A stretch of DNA of 32,632 nt from Acidobacteriota bacterium (GTDB lineage: Bacteria > Acidobacteriota > Terriglobia > Acidiferrales > UBA7541): assembly GCA_003223255.1 (NCBI GenBank), contig QHYJ01000162.1:1-32632 (forward strand). Direction: 5' to 3'. Shown piece by piece: positions 14,514-24,516 of this stretch (position 1 is its first letter; each line of letters begins with the position of its first letter). A program made the translations under genes and the position numbers. The notes under the pieces were generated by a model. That model worked only from the letters and a program-made list of their open reading frames with translations. It had not been told where the DNA came from and ran no database searches.

Positions 14514-15624
14514 CGAGAAAAACCGGCAAGTGTACTTCCTCGCCGGTGGACGAGATAAGGACGAAGACCCATACCTTACCCACCTCTACAGGGTCAATTT
14601 CGACGGCAGTGGTCTGCAGTTGCTAACGCCGGAAAATGCAAATCACACTGCAGTTGTTTCGCCGGATAGCAAATTCTTCGTGGACAACTATTCGCGGGCT
14701 GACCTGCCCGGTCAATCGGAGTTGCGCAAAACTTCCGATGGCTCTGTGGTCCAAGTTCTTGAAAAGACCGACACCGGCGCGTTGCTGAAGACAGGGTGGA
14801 AGTCTCCCGAGCCCTTCAAAGGAGTGGCAGCAGATGGAAAAACGGAGATCTACGGTCTCATTTGGCGGCCAAGCAATCTCGATCCTTCCAAAAAATATCC
14901 GATTATCGAGCAAGTCTATACGGGGCCACAGGGATTTTTTGTCCCGAAAACATTTGGTGCCGCGAATGCAGGTCGGCGCGGTTTTCAATCTGTGGCGGAG
15001 TTGGGATTCATCGTCGTTATGGTAGACGGTCGAGGAACGACGGGGAGGTCCCGCGCGTTTCACGAATACTCCTACCACTTAGGCGGAGTTTTTGACGATC
15101 ACGTTGCGCTGATCAAGCAAATGGCCCAGCGATATCCCTACATGGACCTGGAGCGAGTGGGAATTTACGGGACGTCTGCGGGAGGGTACGCGGCGGCGCA
15201 TGCCATGCTGGTCCACCCGGAGCTGTACAAGACCTGCGTCTCCATTTCCGGTGACCACGACGCCCGGCTGGATAAAGCCTGGTGGAATGAGTTGTATCAA
15301 GGATATCCGGTGGGTAAGGACTACGCGGAGCAGTCCAATGTGACTCTGGCGGACAAACTAAAGGGCCATCTTCTACTGGTCCACGGCGACGTTGACAACA
15401 ATGTAAATCCTGTCGAGACCATGCGATTCGTGGATGCACTTGTCAAGGCCAACAGGAACTTCGACATGTTGTTGGTGCCCAACATGTATCACGGAGAAGG
15501 CAGAAATCTTTATCTCGTCCGCCGCCGCTGGGACTACTTTGTCGAGCATCTCCTGGGAATAACGCCGCCAGAAAATTTCGAAATCACGCAGGCAGCGTCC
15601 AACGAATCCGAAGGTCAGGATTAA
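14458..15624 (+). CDS. Dipeptidyl-peptidase-IV-like S9 peptidase, C-terminal catalytic part (frameshifted)
   Basis: This is the second half of the split gene above. It finishes the beta-propeller (DPYLTHLYRVNFDGSGLQLL) and carries the alpha/beta-hydrolase catalytic domain of family S9. The nucleophile is Ser in GIYGTSAGGYAA (codon 15175-15177, residue about 608 of the restored protein), the Asp is in LLVHGDVDNNVNP, and the His is in NMYHGEGRN. IIEQVYTGPQGFFVPK and VMVDGRGTTGRSRAF are the usual lead-in blocks. Its apparent TTG start has no ribosome-binding site, as expected for a frame entered by frameshift and not by initiation. All catalytic residues are intact, so the gene may be functional if the extra T is a sequence error. 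Confidence 0.82.
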   Translation: MVNQVTKGPWVVRSIAHVDEKNRQVYFLAGGRDKDEDPYLTHLYRVNFDGSGLQLLTPENANHTAVVSPDSKFFVDNYSRADLPGQSELRKTSDGSVVQVLEKTDTGALLKTGWKSPEPFKGVAADGKTEIYGLIWRPSNLDPSKKYPIIEQVYTGPQGFFVPKTFGAANAGRRGFQSVAELGFIVVMVDGRGTTGRSRAFHEYSYHLGGVFDDHVALIKQMAQRYPYMDLERVGIYGTSAGGYAAAHAMLVHPELYKTCVSISGDHDARLDKAWWNELYQGYPVGKDYAEQSNVTLADKLKGHLLLVHGDVDNNVNPVETMRFVDALVKANRNFDMLLVPNMYHGEGRNLYLVRRRWDYFVEHLLGITPPENFEITQAASNESEGQD

Positions 15625-15715
15625 GGGGGGCGTGCGCCTAAAGGCATTGGGTGGAGTTTTGTTTTTGTCGTGCCCGCAACTAATCATCGAAATACCCCCC
15701 GACTGTGGAGGAACA

Positions 15716-18097
15716 ATGGACCGGCGGCGATTCCTGCAAAATCTGGCGGTGACGACGGCAACGATCCAAGACCTCGTCCGAGACGCGAGCACGGGAAGAT
15801 TCGCGGATTCGCCGGCCGCATCTAGTCTCGTGACCAACGAAAACGTCTGCACCGAGATCGACACTACTGGCTACACACAAGTCAGTGAGTTCAAAACTGG
15901 ATCAATCGTTTGGAAAGTTTACGAAGACTTACGGACGCGGGAGGGCTCTCTTGCATTCATTTCCTCGCAAGGCGCCGGCAAAGTCCTGCCAAAAAGTGCC
16001 GAGGCCGCGTTCGACGAAGCTGGCACTCCCTATCTTGGCTTGAGCTTAAGTGACATAGGCATGTCAGGCCGTGACCTCCTCGCCGATCGCCTGCTCGAAA
16101 AGGGTGATCCTGACCTGGAGACCGTGAGATTGGCTGCCCCGCCCCAGGGATCAGAGAGAGAAAACGGCCAGTTTCGGCGTTATCGGTGGGATACGTTTGT
16201 AGGCACAAAAGAATGTTTCGACACCATGCCGGTTTATCCGGGCGGCAGCACTCGAACCTATCACCCGGGGCAATATTTCCCCGAACTCAACAATGCGATG
16301 GCGATGAAACGTTACGACGGGCTCCTCGGTGGTTGGATGCCCGCGGCGCGAAAAGTGTTTTCGAAATCAGACACCGCCTATTACGAGGTGTTGGTCTTTG
16401 GCGACGTCGAAGCTCACGACAAGTTTATTGTGCAAACATGGCACCGGACAGCCTACATCGAGGACGGCAAGATTACGAAGGCGGTCTACGGTCACAGCTA
16501 TCCCGCTTTTCCGCCGGCACGAACGGATCCGCGTCCGGAGGACTTCTATCGCGCCTTATTGCTTTTTGCTGAGTATTGGGAAAAGCAGATGCGCGATTTT
16601 GCGCCGACTGTCCTTCCCGAAAACGTTTGGACGGATATGTCAAAGCACGCCTTCAGCAAAGAGTTAATGGTCCGGCCGGGCGGCGTGTATCCCAAGTATG
16701 GCGCCGTGGACCGTGACTATTACGGGCCGGAATACGACGGATTTCAGGATATTTTCACCATGTCCGTTTACGCGAACCTCGAATGGGGGCGCTTCGACCT
16801 CACACGGCAAATTGTCGAAAACTATTTCGATGACTTTGTGGATTCCAAGGGCGTAAACAACATGCGTGGACCGGAAACTGCGCAGTTTGGCATGACCCTC
16901 TCCCTGCTGGCTCGCTATTTCAACTACACCGGGGACAGCAGCTTGCTGATGAAACACAAGGCCAAGATTGAAGCAACGGTTACTCTCCTTACCCAGCTGC
17001 ACGACGAGAGTTTGAAACTGGCGGAGAGCGATCCGGGTTATGGGTTAATTCATGGCTGGAGCGAATCCGATTCCTGCTTGGCTCCGAAGCCGAACACATG
17101 GTGGCTTCCGTACTTCGCCAATAATGCATACTCGGCTCGGGGACTTAATGATATTGCCAGCGCCTGGTCTTCCATTCACGGGGTTAAGCCCGGGTTCGGT
17201 CTTGAAAAAACGGCCGCGGAATGGCGTAGACGCAGCAGCGTCCTGCGCGACGCAGTTGTTTCGAGTATGCTGAAGAGTGTGTGGAAGGATAGGAACCCGC
17301 CTTACATTGGCCTCTTTCCCGGCGCTTCGCTGACGTTTTGGGAATCGATGCAGAAAGAAAGGCCGAGCCCCCACCAATGGGCGCATCGAGCCTATGCCGA
17401 GCTGTTGCAAGCGGATGTGTTGCCGTCGGACCTGGCGAACCTTGTTGTTGACTGCATGCGCGCTTATGGCGCCACAACAATTGGCATTGTGGCGAACGTC
17501 GAACCGCCGCATCCGACCGGCCGGGACATCCTGGGCTTTATTTCGTATGGCTATGCTCAAATGCTCCTGCGGCTCGACCGCATTGAGGAGTATTTGCTCT
17601 TTCTCTACGCACACCGCTTTCATGACCACACGCGTGGAAGCTGGGTAGCGGGAGAAGTCTCAGGCATCCGGGGCGGCACAGCCACGTTCTGCATTCCGGC
17701 GCAACAAACAATCCCCTTGCTGGTGCGCTGGATGCTGGTCCTCGAGGATTCCGATGAGGAAAAACTCTATTTTGGCAAGGGCCTTCCGCGCGATTGGGTG
17801 GTCTCCGGAAAAGGGATCAAGATAGAAGGGGCGCCGACGCGGTGGGGAAGAACCGACTTTAGCATGCAGGCTGCCGCGGATAAGAAGAGCGTTTCCGCGC
17901 GCGTGAAGTTGGCTCAAGCTGGCTCGCCTGGCGAAATACAGGTCAAATTCCGAGTGGCTAACGGCAATTCTCTAAAGTCTGCTTCAGTCAATGGTAGGCC
18001 AGCTGCCTTCTCCGGCCTTCATGGCGACACCGTCGCTATCAAAACGCGAAACGCAAAGAACTTTGAGATCACTGTTCAGCTCGCCGAGCAAGCCTGA
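15716..18097 (+). CDS. Putative exported (alpha/alpha)6 glycosidase-like protein
   Basis: The 793-residue protein starts at ATG 15716, preceded by GGAGGAACA; the open frame to 15632 is outside this start. The N-terminus MDRRRFLQNLAVTTAT resembles a twin-arginine signal, though the hydrophobic part is weak. The middle (about residues 300-640) has the alternating helices and aromatic motifs of six-hairpin glycosidases: FQDIFTMSVYANLEWGRFDL, LLARYFNYTGD, LIHGWSESDSC and WWLPYFANNAYSARGL. The end is a beta-sandwich-like domain (WVVSGKGIKIEGAPTRWG). No exact glycoside hydrolase family was recognised, and catalytic acids were not assigned. It starts 91 bases after the peptidase gene, probably in the same transcript. 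Confidence 0.68.
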   Translation: MDRRRFLQNLAVTTATIQDLVRDASTGRFADSPAASSLVTNENVCTEIDTTGYTQVSEFKTGSIVWKVYEDLRTREGSLAFISSQGAGKVLPKSAEAAFDEAGTPYLGLSLSDIGMSGRDLLADRLLEKGDPDLETVRLAAPPQGSERENGQFRRYRWDTFVGTKECFDTMPVYPGGSTRTYHPGQYFPELNNAMAMKRYDGLLGGWMPAARKVFSKSDTAYYEVLVFGDVEAHDKFIVQTWHRTAYIEDGKITKAVYGHSYPAFPPARTDPRPEDFYRALLLFAEYWEKQMRDFAPTVLPENVWTDMSKHAFSKELMVRPGGVYPKYGAVDRDYYGPEYDGFQDIFTMSVYANLEWGRFDLTRQIVENYFDDFVDSKGVNNMRGPETAQFGMTLSLLARYFNYTGDSSLLMKHKAKIEATVTLLTQLHDESLKLAESDPGYGLIHGWSESDSCLAPKPNTWWLPYFANNAYSARGLNDIASAWSSIHGVKPGFGLEKTAAEWRRRSSVLRDAVVSSMLKSVWKDRNPPYIGLFPGASLTFWESMQKERPSPHQWAHRAYAELLQADVLPSDLANLVVDCMRAYGATTIGIVANVEPPHPTGRDILGFISYGYAQMLLRLDRIEEYLLFLYAHRFHDHTRGSWVAGEVSGIRGGTATFCIPAQQTIPLLVRWMLVLEDSDEEKLYFGKGLPRDWVVSGKGIKIEGAPTRWGRTDFSMQAAADKKSVSARVKLAQAGSPGEIQVKFRVANGNSLKSASVNGRPAAFSGLHGDTVAIKTRNAKNFEITVQLAEQA

Positions 18098-18264
18098 CTC
18101 CATTTGTCCAGGTCATTGCTTTGACCAACCGCTATGACTTCCTTTGTGATCGGGAGGATGCAATTTGTATCCTGCCGCTTGTTGTTGATTGAGGGTTGCA
18201 AGGATCTCCAGCAGTTTTTCAGCTTTCTCGAGCGTCGCCTCACGAGAATCTACTCGAGGACTTG

Positions 18265-20262
18265 TTAGCGTTGCGGCATCTTCAGCGTATTGTCGAATCT
18301 GACTTCGGCAGGGGCGGCCATCGCTGCGAGGTGAGCAATGTCGAATTCTTTGTACAGGTCAAGACAGAACAGCTCTGGCGCATTTTGAAACGTGACCGGA
18401 ACCTGCAGCACATAATCCAGGCTGGCGATGCCTTCGTGGACAACCACATTTGAAAAAACATCTGGCTGAAGCGCTGTCGCAACCAGCGCGATTGCTTCTG
18501 TGCGGATACCCCTGGATTCCAGGCGTACCTTCTGTGCGCCGGTACGTTTTCGAAGCCACTCAGCAATCGCAATGAGTTGAGCCGCCTGAATTCCGACTGC
18601 ACGCTCTCCTTCTGCATCCAGAATCTGCGCATACGAAAATGGCTCGAGGTCCTTCCAGGCGTCGCCAAAGAAAGTGAGGTCGAGAGCCAAAACCTGCTCG
18701 TCACGATTCACGCGGCTGGACACATCCGCCGCTGCAGCCTTGCGACCCTGATCGTGAAGCACGAGAGTGGCGGGAGCGTTTGCACGAGCATCGATTCCTT
18801 TCACCCAAAGACCGCTGGCGGCTAAACCATTGTCCATTTCGAACAAATACGAAAGTGTCTCAAGCCCTTTGTTCTTGGTATTGGCCAGAGTCCAGATCCG
18901 CGCCAAGCGCTCCGGCTTGTATCGAACAATGGAGTTTAATTTCTGTCGTTCCGAATTTGTCCAGGCAGACTTCACGGTGGAACCTGAAGGAATGGGTGAG
19001 CGCCTTATTGCGCCGGCCATCTTGCGTGCCAAATCCAGAATGGTCAGATTGTCTTTTGGGAGCCCAACAACGAGTTCATCATAGGTTTTGATCTCCTGGC
19101 CCGAAGGAATTTCCTTCTCAACGATCGACATGCCGAATTGCTGGCTAAAGAAACGATAGGCGTGCTCGCGATTATCGAGCTGATAGTTATGCGTGCCAGG
19201 GTCGCGGTTCTCGTACCACTGGAAGACATCCTCTTTGTCATCGAGTTTGAAAAACTGCCGAATGCAATCGTAAATCAATGGCTTCACCAGCGGCGCACGA
19301 AAGCAGCAATCGTCCTCCGCATTGTGGATGAGCAGCGTGGGGCGCGGCGCCATCATCGCGGTGAGATGCGTGTAATCGAGATTCGCGAGAAAATCTGTTC
19401 CGTTTTGTTCGAGGTCGCCTAAGTCGCCGTATTGCCTGGCTTCCACCTTAGTCGTGGTTGAGGAATAGCCTGCGACGGGCACTGCAACTTTTACGCGTTC
19501 GTCCAAGGCGCCTAAAAAAATCGTTTGCCATCCGCCGCCGGAGAGCCCGGTAACGCCGACGCGATTGTGATCCACACTCGGATGGCCGCAGAGGTAATCG
19601 AGCCCGCGCCGCATTTCCAGCAGAAAAATTCCAAGCGCATTGGCGCCGACCAAGTCCAGATGCGCCCCGTACCAATGCTGGTTTCCCTCGGCCCGCAGCT
19701 CACCAAATGAGAGCCATTCCAGGTTCAGCGCCATGATGCCATGTTTGGCAAAATTGATACACCGCTTTTGTTTGTAGTCGACTGCTTTGCCCATCGGGCC
19801 GACGTGCCCATTCACATTTAAAATTGCGGGCACTTTGCCTTGCAACTCTTCCGGTTCGTAAAGAATCGCGACAGATTGAAAGCCCGGAACAACTTCATAG
19901 CGCAGTTTGCGAAGACGGTATCCTTGATGAGTCTCAATAGTCCCGACCTCTTCGAATTTTGTCGGGGAGTTGACCCATTCCGGCGGCCAGCCGTGAAACA
20001 CTACATCCTGCAGTAAGTGTCGGCGCAGGCGTTGGGACTCCTCCCTCCATTGCGCCGAGCTCGTCGCAACAGGCGGCGGAGTGACACGGCTCAGGATGAA
20101 CGCCTTCATCTGCAACAAAGCGGCACTGGGCACGAGTATTTCGTCCCCCAACACGGTCTGAAGGTCTTCGGGGGCGCTTTGCGCGAAAGCCTCAACAGAA
20201 AACAGAAAGCACGCGAGGAGCGAAAAACCAATCACGTGGATGCGATGTCGCAATAACCGCAT
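18265..20262 (-). CDS. Secreted alpha/beta hydrolase, acetyl-xylan-esterase-like
   Basis: The 665-residue protein has a signal peptide (VIGFSLLACFLFSVEAFAQ) and one alpha/beta-hydrolase domain with the nucleophile Ser241 in GVTGLSGGGWQT. Further landmarks are VPAILNVNGHVGPMGK (oxyanion-side strand), NFAKHGIMALNLEW, and PRPTLLIHNAEDDCCF holding a probable catalytic acid. His is likely in DPGTHNYQLDNREHAYRFF. The second half (after about residue 400) is a less conserved helical domain with a second Rossmann-like stretch. Proteins of this type occur beside polysaccharide-degrading enzymes in Acidobacteriota and Planctomycetota and are usually labelled acetyl xylan esterase or dienelactone-hydrolase-like. 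It is convergent with the glycosidase-like gene. Confidence 0.75.
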   Translation of the reverse strand: MRLLRHRIHVIGFSLLACFLFSVEAFAQSAPEDLQTVLGDEILVPSAALLQMKAFILSRVTPPPVATSSAQWREESQRLRRHLLQDVVFHGWPPEWVNSPTKFEEVGTIETHQGYRLRKLRYEVVPGFQSVAILYEPEELQGKVPAILNVNGHVGPMGKAVDYKQKRCINFAKHGIMALNLEWLSFGELRAEGNQHWYGAHLDLVGANALGIFLLEMRRGLDYLCGHPSVDHNRVGVTGLSGGGWQTIFLGALDERVKVAVPVAGYSSTTTKVEARQYGDLGDLEQNGTDFLANLDYTHLTAMMAPRPTLLIHNAEDDCCFRAPLVKPLIYDCIRQFFKLDDKEDVFQWYENRDPGTHNYQLDNREHAYRFFSQQFGMSIVEKEIPSGQEIKTYDELVVGLPKDNLTILDLARKMAGAIRRSPIPSGSTVKSAWTNSERQKLNSIVRYKPERLARIWTLANTKNKGLETLSYLFEMDNGLAASGLWVKGIDARANAPATLVLHDQGRKAAAADVSSRVNRDEQVLALDLTFFGDAWKDLEPFSYAQILDAEGERAVGIQAAQLIAIAEWLRKRTGAQKVRLESRGIRTEAIALVATALQPDVFSNVVVHEGIASLDYVLQVPVTFQNAPELFCLDLYKEFDIAHLAAMAAPAEVRFDNTLKMPQR

Positions 20263-20435
20263 CGGCGGCTCCGGTTACGAAAGTTGTATAGGCGCCCAAG
20301 GCCCATAAAAAAGGCCCTTTCCGTCTGGGCTAAGGCGCACCCAAGCACGGTAGCATAGCGCGAAATTCCGCCGGACGCATGACAACGCGAACGGTGCACT
20401 CGGATTTCTGAACAGGGAGAAGACAACCTCGGGTT

Positions 20436-20603
20436 GTGGCCCTGACGCAACGGTACGAGGAGTTCGGCTACGACGGACTCTACGACCGCCGCAAGGGACG
20501 CCAGAGTCCGCGGCGCGTGCCCTTGGTGACGGTTGAGCAGGTACTCGCGCCGTACCGGGAGAACTCCTTGGACTTGAACGTGCGGCACGAGAAGCTAGGC
20601 GAG
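20436..20603 (+). pseudogene. ISNCY-like transposase remnant
   Basis: The plus strand encodes LTQRYEEFGYDGLYDRRKGR, then QSPRRVPLVTVEQVL and YRENSLDLNVRHEKLGE. This is the helix-turn-helix to linker segment of ISNCY-type (IS1202/ISDol1-like) transposases, which read YxxxGxxGLxDRRxGxxSPRRVP...NVRHFHExL. Two residues of the NVRHFHEKL block are missing, and both the upstream helix and the catalytic DDE domain are absent. Only this piece survives. Confidence 0.68.
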
Positions 20604-20719
20604 CCGATGATGCGGATGCCATCGAGCCTCTCCTTGGCGCTCCTTGCCAGAACAAATGTCGGAGTGCCGCTGATCTGCAGGGTGGCGGCTTCCATGGCGC
20701 CTTTCTGCGCTTCAGCGCA
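20591..20719 (-). pseudogene. DsbA-like thioredoxin-fold C-terminal remnant
   Basis: The minus strand reads AEAQKGAMEAATLQISGTPTF followed by VLARSAKERLDGIRIIG. The ISGTPTFVL block is the cis-proline loop of DsbA-like thioredoxin-fold proteins, and the following strand-turn fits their C-terminal end. A stop codon lies just upstream and the CxxC active-site half is missing. Its end abuts the transposase remnant on the opposite strand, consistent with an old insertion or recombination junction. Confidence 0.5.
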
Positions 20720-21023
20720 CCGTTGATGGAATCACAGTGCTATTTGCCTGCGGACTATCTTGGCTCGCTGCAATCCTATCTCCAACGTAGAACTCCATTA
20801 ATACGACAACGTTTGGACCACCGTAGTGGACCTTGGACCGCAGCGAGACCGCCGTGGCAGATTCAGTTCGCGCTGAAATTCGATTTCTGACGCGTTCTCT
20901 GCGAAGCGCGCGGCTTTGTTCGGACGTGCCTCGGATCATTTCTTCTGGGCGCTGCGATCCTGTTGCGCTCTTGCCTAGTACTGTTTTGATGTGCCTGCGG
21001 AAATTGTTCCTGAACATCTAGGG
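20720..21023. other. Gap without a recognised gene
   Basis: Short minus-strand frames continue from the remnant above (for instance YGGPNVVVLMEFYVG near 20800), but no family was recognised. Probably more debris. Confidence 0.35.
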
Positions 21024-22520
21024 CTACTCGCTCTGCTTTGCTGGTTTGAGGGTCCACGCCTGCAAGCGTGCCAGTTCTAGCAGATGTTCGGAATGAAATC
21101 CCGGCGGGAAGATCGGCCACGACCAGATCTCCGGCGAGTCCACAGCGACATACTGTTCGGTGGCCAGCCGTGCGGGCGCGACCATCACTCTTTCCGGAGG
21201 CGCCCCGCCATTCATGAGCTTCCTCGCGATCTTCGCCATAGCGACGAGAAAGGCCTCAGGCGGTACACTTTGACTGCCCAACCAGACTGCGTTGGGAATT
21301 TGATGGTTATACTGAATGAACCTGTACACGTCATGTGCGCTGCACTCGAACTGTGACCAGGTCACGACGACCGCCTCGGTCATTTGCGGCGAGGGCAGAC
21401 TTGGTCCGTAGATGGTGAAAGGAAGGACCACCCCAGTATCCGCTCTCGGCTGCGCCGTCATTCGCTCAGCAACAAGGGTCATGATTTCTGCGGGCGAAAG
21501 CGTGTATGCGCCGAGGACCTGGAAGTTGACTTCCGATTCCACTTGGCTTGCGATATCGACGATTTCGCTCGCGCTGAACCTGTGTTCGCGTGCGCCGTCG
21601 GCGTACAAGCGAACGGCCTGCGGGCCGGTGATGAACTGGACCTGGGGAAATGACTTCAGGTAACGAATGAATTGTTCAAAGTAGCTGAACGCGCGCTCAC
21701 GCGAATCCGGCGGCCGTAACGGATAGATCTGCCATTGCTCGCGCGTGGGATTGGCGCCGCGGGCAAAGTTCATGTCCCAAAATTGGCTATGGATGAACTC
21801 GCAGGGATGAAAGTAAAGGCTGATCAGCCCGCCACCATTACTGGTCATCTGCTCGTAGAACCTGCGGAACTTGTCCTCGCTCTCTTGGATGTTGGTCCAC
21901 TCGCCATTGGGCCGGAGTTGCGGGCCCTCTCTGGTGTTAAAAATATTTAGGAGCCCGCCGTAATAGAAAGGTTGCCCATTCAGCCCAACGTGCTCTGCCT
22001 CGTCGAGATACAAGCCTACACCCCAACTGGCGAGCGAAGGAAAGGCCTGTGGCGCCCACGAGCTGCCAGGCTGCCCGTAGCAGCACGGCTTCTGTTTGAA
22101 GATGCGTTGGACATCGTCAAAGCCCGGGCGCTCGCGCCGCGAAAATTCGGCTACTCCCGTTTCCCAATCCAACAGCGACTCGTATTCCGCCGGAGTCGGA
22201 TGCTGGCTGTGCGTGTTGGAGTGGTAGCCGATGGCATGCTTTTGCAGCGCTGCAATCACGTCGGTGCGATGGCGGCGCTCGAGCGTGCGCGCTTTCTCGC
22301 CAACAACCTTAAATGTCGCCTGAATGCCCTGCTCGGTCAGGAACGCTGCTAGGCGTTTGGCCGCGTCATCGCTCTGCGGCAGGATGTAGTCCTCGGTGTC
22401 GAACCAGAGAACGACATAGACCTTGCCGGCTGCCGGCTCGTGGCCGAGTAGATTGGCATCCACCAGCAGGAGGACCGCTATCGCGCAAAGGATGCGAGAA
22501 AGGGGTAGCAATCGTTTCAT
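21024..22520 (-). CDS. Exported polysaccharide-deacetylase-like protein
   Basis: From ATG 22520, with GGGGAGCAG just upstream, the protein has 498 residues; the open frame back to 22730 precedes the signal peptide and is not used. The signal peptide is LPLSRILCAIAVLLLVDANLLG. A NodB-like domain follows: WFDTEDY with Asp41 and Asp44, GIQATFKVVGEKA, and GYHSNTHSQHP with the metal ligands His100 and His104. Later aromatic-rich strands (GGGLISLYFHPCEF) fit the same barrel. NodB-fold enzymes remove N- or O-acetyl groups from cell-wall or extracellular polysaccharides using a divalent metal; the substrate is not evident. The last 150 residues are an extra domain I do not recognise. Confidence 0.75.
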   Translation of the reverse strand: MKRLLPLSRILCAIAVLLLVDANLLGHEPAAGKVYVVLWFDTEDYILPQSDDAAKRLAAFLTEQGIQATFKVVGEKARTLERRHRTDVIAALQKHAIGYHSNTHSQHPTPAEYESLLDWETGVAEFSRRERPGFDDVQRIFKQKPCCYGQPGSSWAPQAFPSLASWGVGLYLDEAEHVGLNGQPFYYGGLLNIFNTREGPQLRPNGEWTNIQESEDKFRRFYEQMTSNGGGLISLYFHPCEFIHSQFWDMNFARGANPTREQWQIYPLRPPDSRERAFSYFEQFIRYLKSFPQVQFITGPQAVRLYADGAREHRFSASEIVDIASQVESEVNFQVLGAYTLSPAEIMTLVAERMTAQPRADTGVVLPFTIYGPSLPSPQMTEAVVVTWSQFECSAHDVYRFIQYNHQIPNAVWLGSQSVPPEAFLVAMAKIARKLMNGGAPPERVMVAPARLATEQYVAVDSPEIWSWPIFPPGFHSEHLLELARLQAWTLKPAKQSE

Positions 22521-23992
22521 CTGCTCCCCATAATGCTGGCGATTCGGCTCAAGGGCAAGCATTGCGAAATCCAAGTTGGTCATATTCTCCCGATCGACCA
22601 AGCCCGCCAGAAAAAGGTCCTCCAAGCGCGGGGTAGAAGCAATCGGAGCGGGGCGCACAACAAAACTGACCCTCCTATCGGCCCTTAGAGTGTGTGATCG
22701 CATCCCACGCCCCAAAGACGGCAATATCACCTTGAAACGAAGGTTGGCGCTTCAGCCATTCGTGCACGGTGACATTGGGGCTTGAAACTTTGTTGTTGGT
22801 GTTGACCACTTGGAAGGATCACTACGACTGTGGCCCGCACTCTTATGTCGGCCAGTAGTCTTCCTGCAAAACCGGAAGGCGGATGCAGCGCCTTTAGAGC
22901 AGCGCAGTTCTTCATTGAAGATAACGGCGTAGCCCAATCACACAAGCACCTGCTTCGCAAGCTTCAGACGAGTGTCCGTCGTGACCTGGAGCGCCTTAAA
23001 GCTGATTCCGGCTCTGGAAAACTGTGTTCATGGCCAATTTTGTCTGCCGGATCAAAGCGGATCATCTCTTTCGCGGTTTTTGGCCGAGGGTTGTACCATT
23101 CCATATTCATTGGAAGATAGCGTCGGCAAGAAAATACGGGATGTCTACCCTCGCGCCCGCTACATTCCGACCGCAGTGTACGTGGACGGAAGGAGTCTGG
23201 AGCTCCGGCTTCGTGATACGAGTCGCAAATCAAGGGTGGCTATTCGCGAACTGCCCAAGCAAGAGCGGCGGGACGATGGCCAGTTTCGTTGTAGCCGGTC
23301 ACCTCAAGAGTCTTGAGGTCAATTGCGGCGGCCTGGATTCAGCCATTGTCACCTTTCAGAGAAACGGGAAACGTTTGCACCTCTTGTTGGCGATGTCGGT
23401 GGATGTGAGCGTGGTCTCGTGCGCGTTCGCCGCCCCTAACCTGCTTACCGTCAGGCGCAACGCCAAACCCTTCGGCACCCACCGTACGGGACACTGGTCA
23501 GCCTCCAGGCGGAGACACGCCCTGGCTACGATCTGCCGCGAATCCGTTCGAATCTGAATGGTAGGATCAGCAAATTCGGATCGTGCAGGCCCCCGCACCA
23601 TCCAAATGCCACGAGCCGGTTCAAACCCTGAAAGCGTCGAACTGTGAAATATCTGCCAAGATCTGGCCGACTGGGAGAGTTCTAAAATCGTCCCCTAGGG
23701 CGAGCCAATTCCTTTGTCATGAATCATTCAAATGAAAGTCTGAAGGTACTTTCTGGCAAATATTTGCAACTTCGTGTTTCGTCGTTGCGAACTTCTTCGT
23801 TGTCCATGAGTTGGTGTGCGGGTAGAGCCTTCGGTTCGGGGCCGATTACTTTTGCTTTGAAGTACGAGTCGAGCCAGGGCGATACGGACTCAGGCTGCGT
23901 TGGCTGCGGAGGAACCGCCGGATGTGCCACTGTCCCGTCTTGCGCGTTGCCAGGGCCCATTCCCGTTCCTGGGTTTGTAGGGCTTTGTCTGA
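22521..23992. other. Low-coding gap with degenerate reading frames
   Basis: No gene was recognised with confidence over about 1.5 kb. The best candidate is a plus-strand frame from ATG 23276 to 23557 (93 residues). It reads VAGHLKSLEVNCGGLDSAIV then TFQRNGKRLHL, the shape of small exported acidobacterial proteins with a GxLxxVxCGG...GKxLxL beta core, but it lacks a signal peptide and its second half is not convincing. Another frame (23719-24018) is rich in Gly and Cys but resembles nothing known to me. Confidence 0.35.
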
Positions 23993-24028
23993 TTGACGAA
24001 AACGATTCGCCACTTTAGCGTGACGCAA

Positions 24029-24379
24029 ATGCAGAACCTCCTGCAAATCGTGTTGCAGCAGTCCTGGCTGAATATCAATTACCCATCGAGTGCTCGGCCA
24101 TTGCGATTGCCGCCTGAAGTTCTGCGCAAGGAACGAACGGCGAACGGCGGGTGGGAGCATGCAATCAGGATTTTTCTTGGTCCACTTTACGGCGCAATAG
24201 ACGAAAACCAGCGGCCCGAGTTTATATGCCCGATATGCAGAAGGATGTATTCGGCCCCGGACTCGGTCGAGTCGGGGAAAATACCGAAGTGCCGAAAATG
24301 TGGTTGCCTGCTGGCGTCGCTACGCCAAGCTCTCAAGGATTTCTATGCTGAGCGCCGGGAACTAAGAACCCGGCGATAG
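24029..24379 (+). CDS. Small zinc-ribbon-like protein, WLN-YPS type
   Basis: The 116-residue protein has two parts. The N-terminal helix-like segment LLQIVLQQSWLNINYPSSAR is followed by a basic linker. The C-terminal half has four or five cysteines, C67 and C70 (FICPICRR) and C88, C91, C93 (KCRKCGC), spaced as in a zinc ribbon, then a charged helix ending in RRELRTRR. ATG 24029 is preferred over TTG 23993 because a relative on the other strand (29198-29401) starts at the equivalent place, a few residues before its own WLNxxYPSxAR. No ribosome-binding site is evident. The cysteine ribbon suggests nucleic-acid or protein binding; no function is known. It is followed by a second cysteine-rich gene after 137 bases. 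Confidence 0.5.
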   Translation: MQNLLQIVLQQSWLNINYPSSARPLRLPPEVLRKERTANGGWEHAIRIFLGPLYGAIDENQRPEFICPICRRMYSAPDSVESGKIPKCRKCGCLLASLRQALKDFYAERRELRTRR

Positions 24380-24516
24380 AAATATTGTGCCTCTTCGCCT
24401 TTGAAACACCCTTAGGGTTCCGTCCGTAAGCGAAAATCTTACGCAAAAGTTTGCGAGCGGCCGACAGACGGTGGAAGGCCCGCCGTGATACGAATGAACG
24501 TAATGGTCGAGGGCGC

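Noticed and set aside
18111-18126. GGTCA-TTGCTT-TGACC as a terminator between convergent genes
   Set aside because: Five-base stem, low GC and no T-run on either strand.
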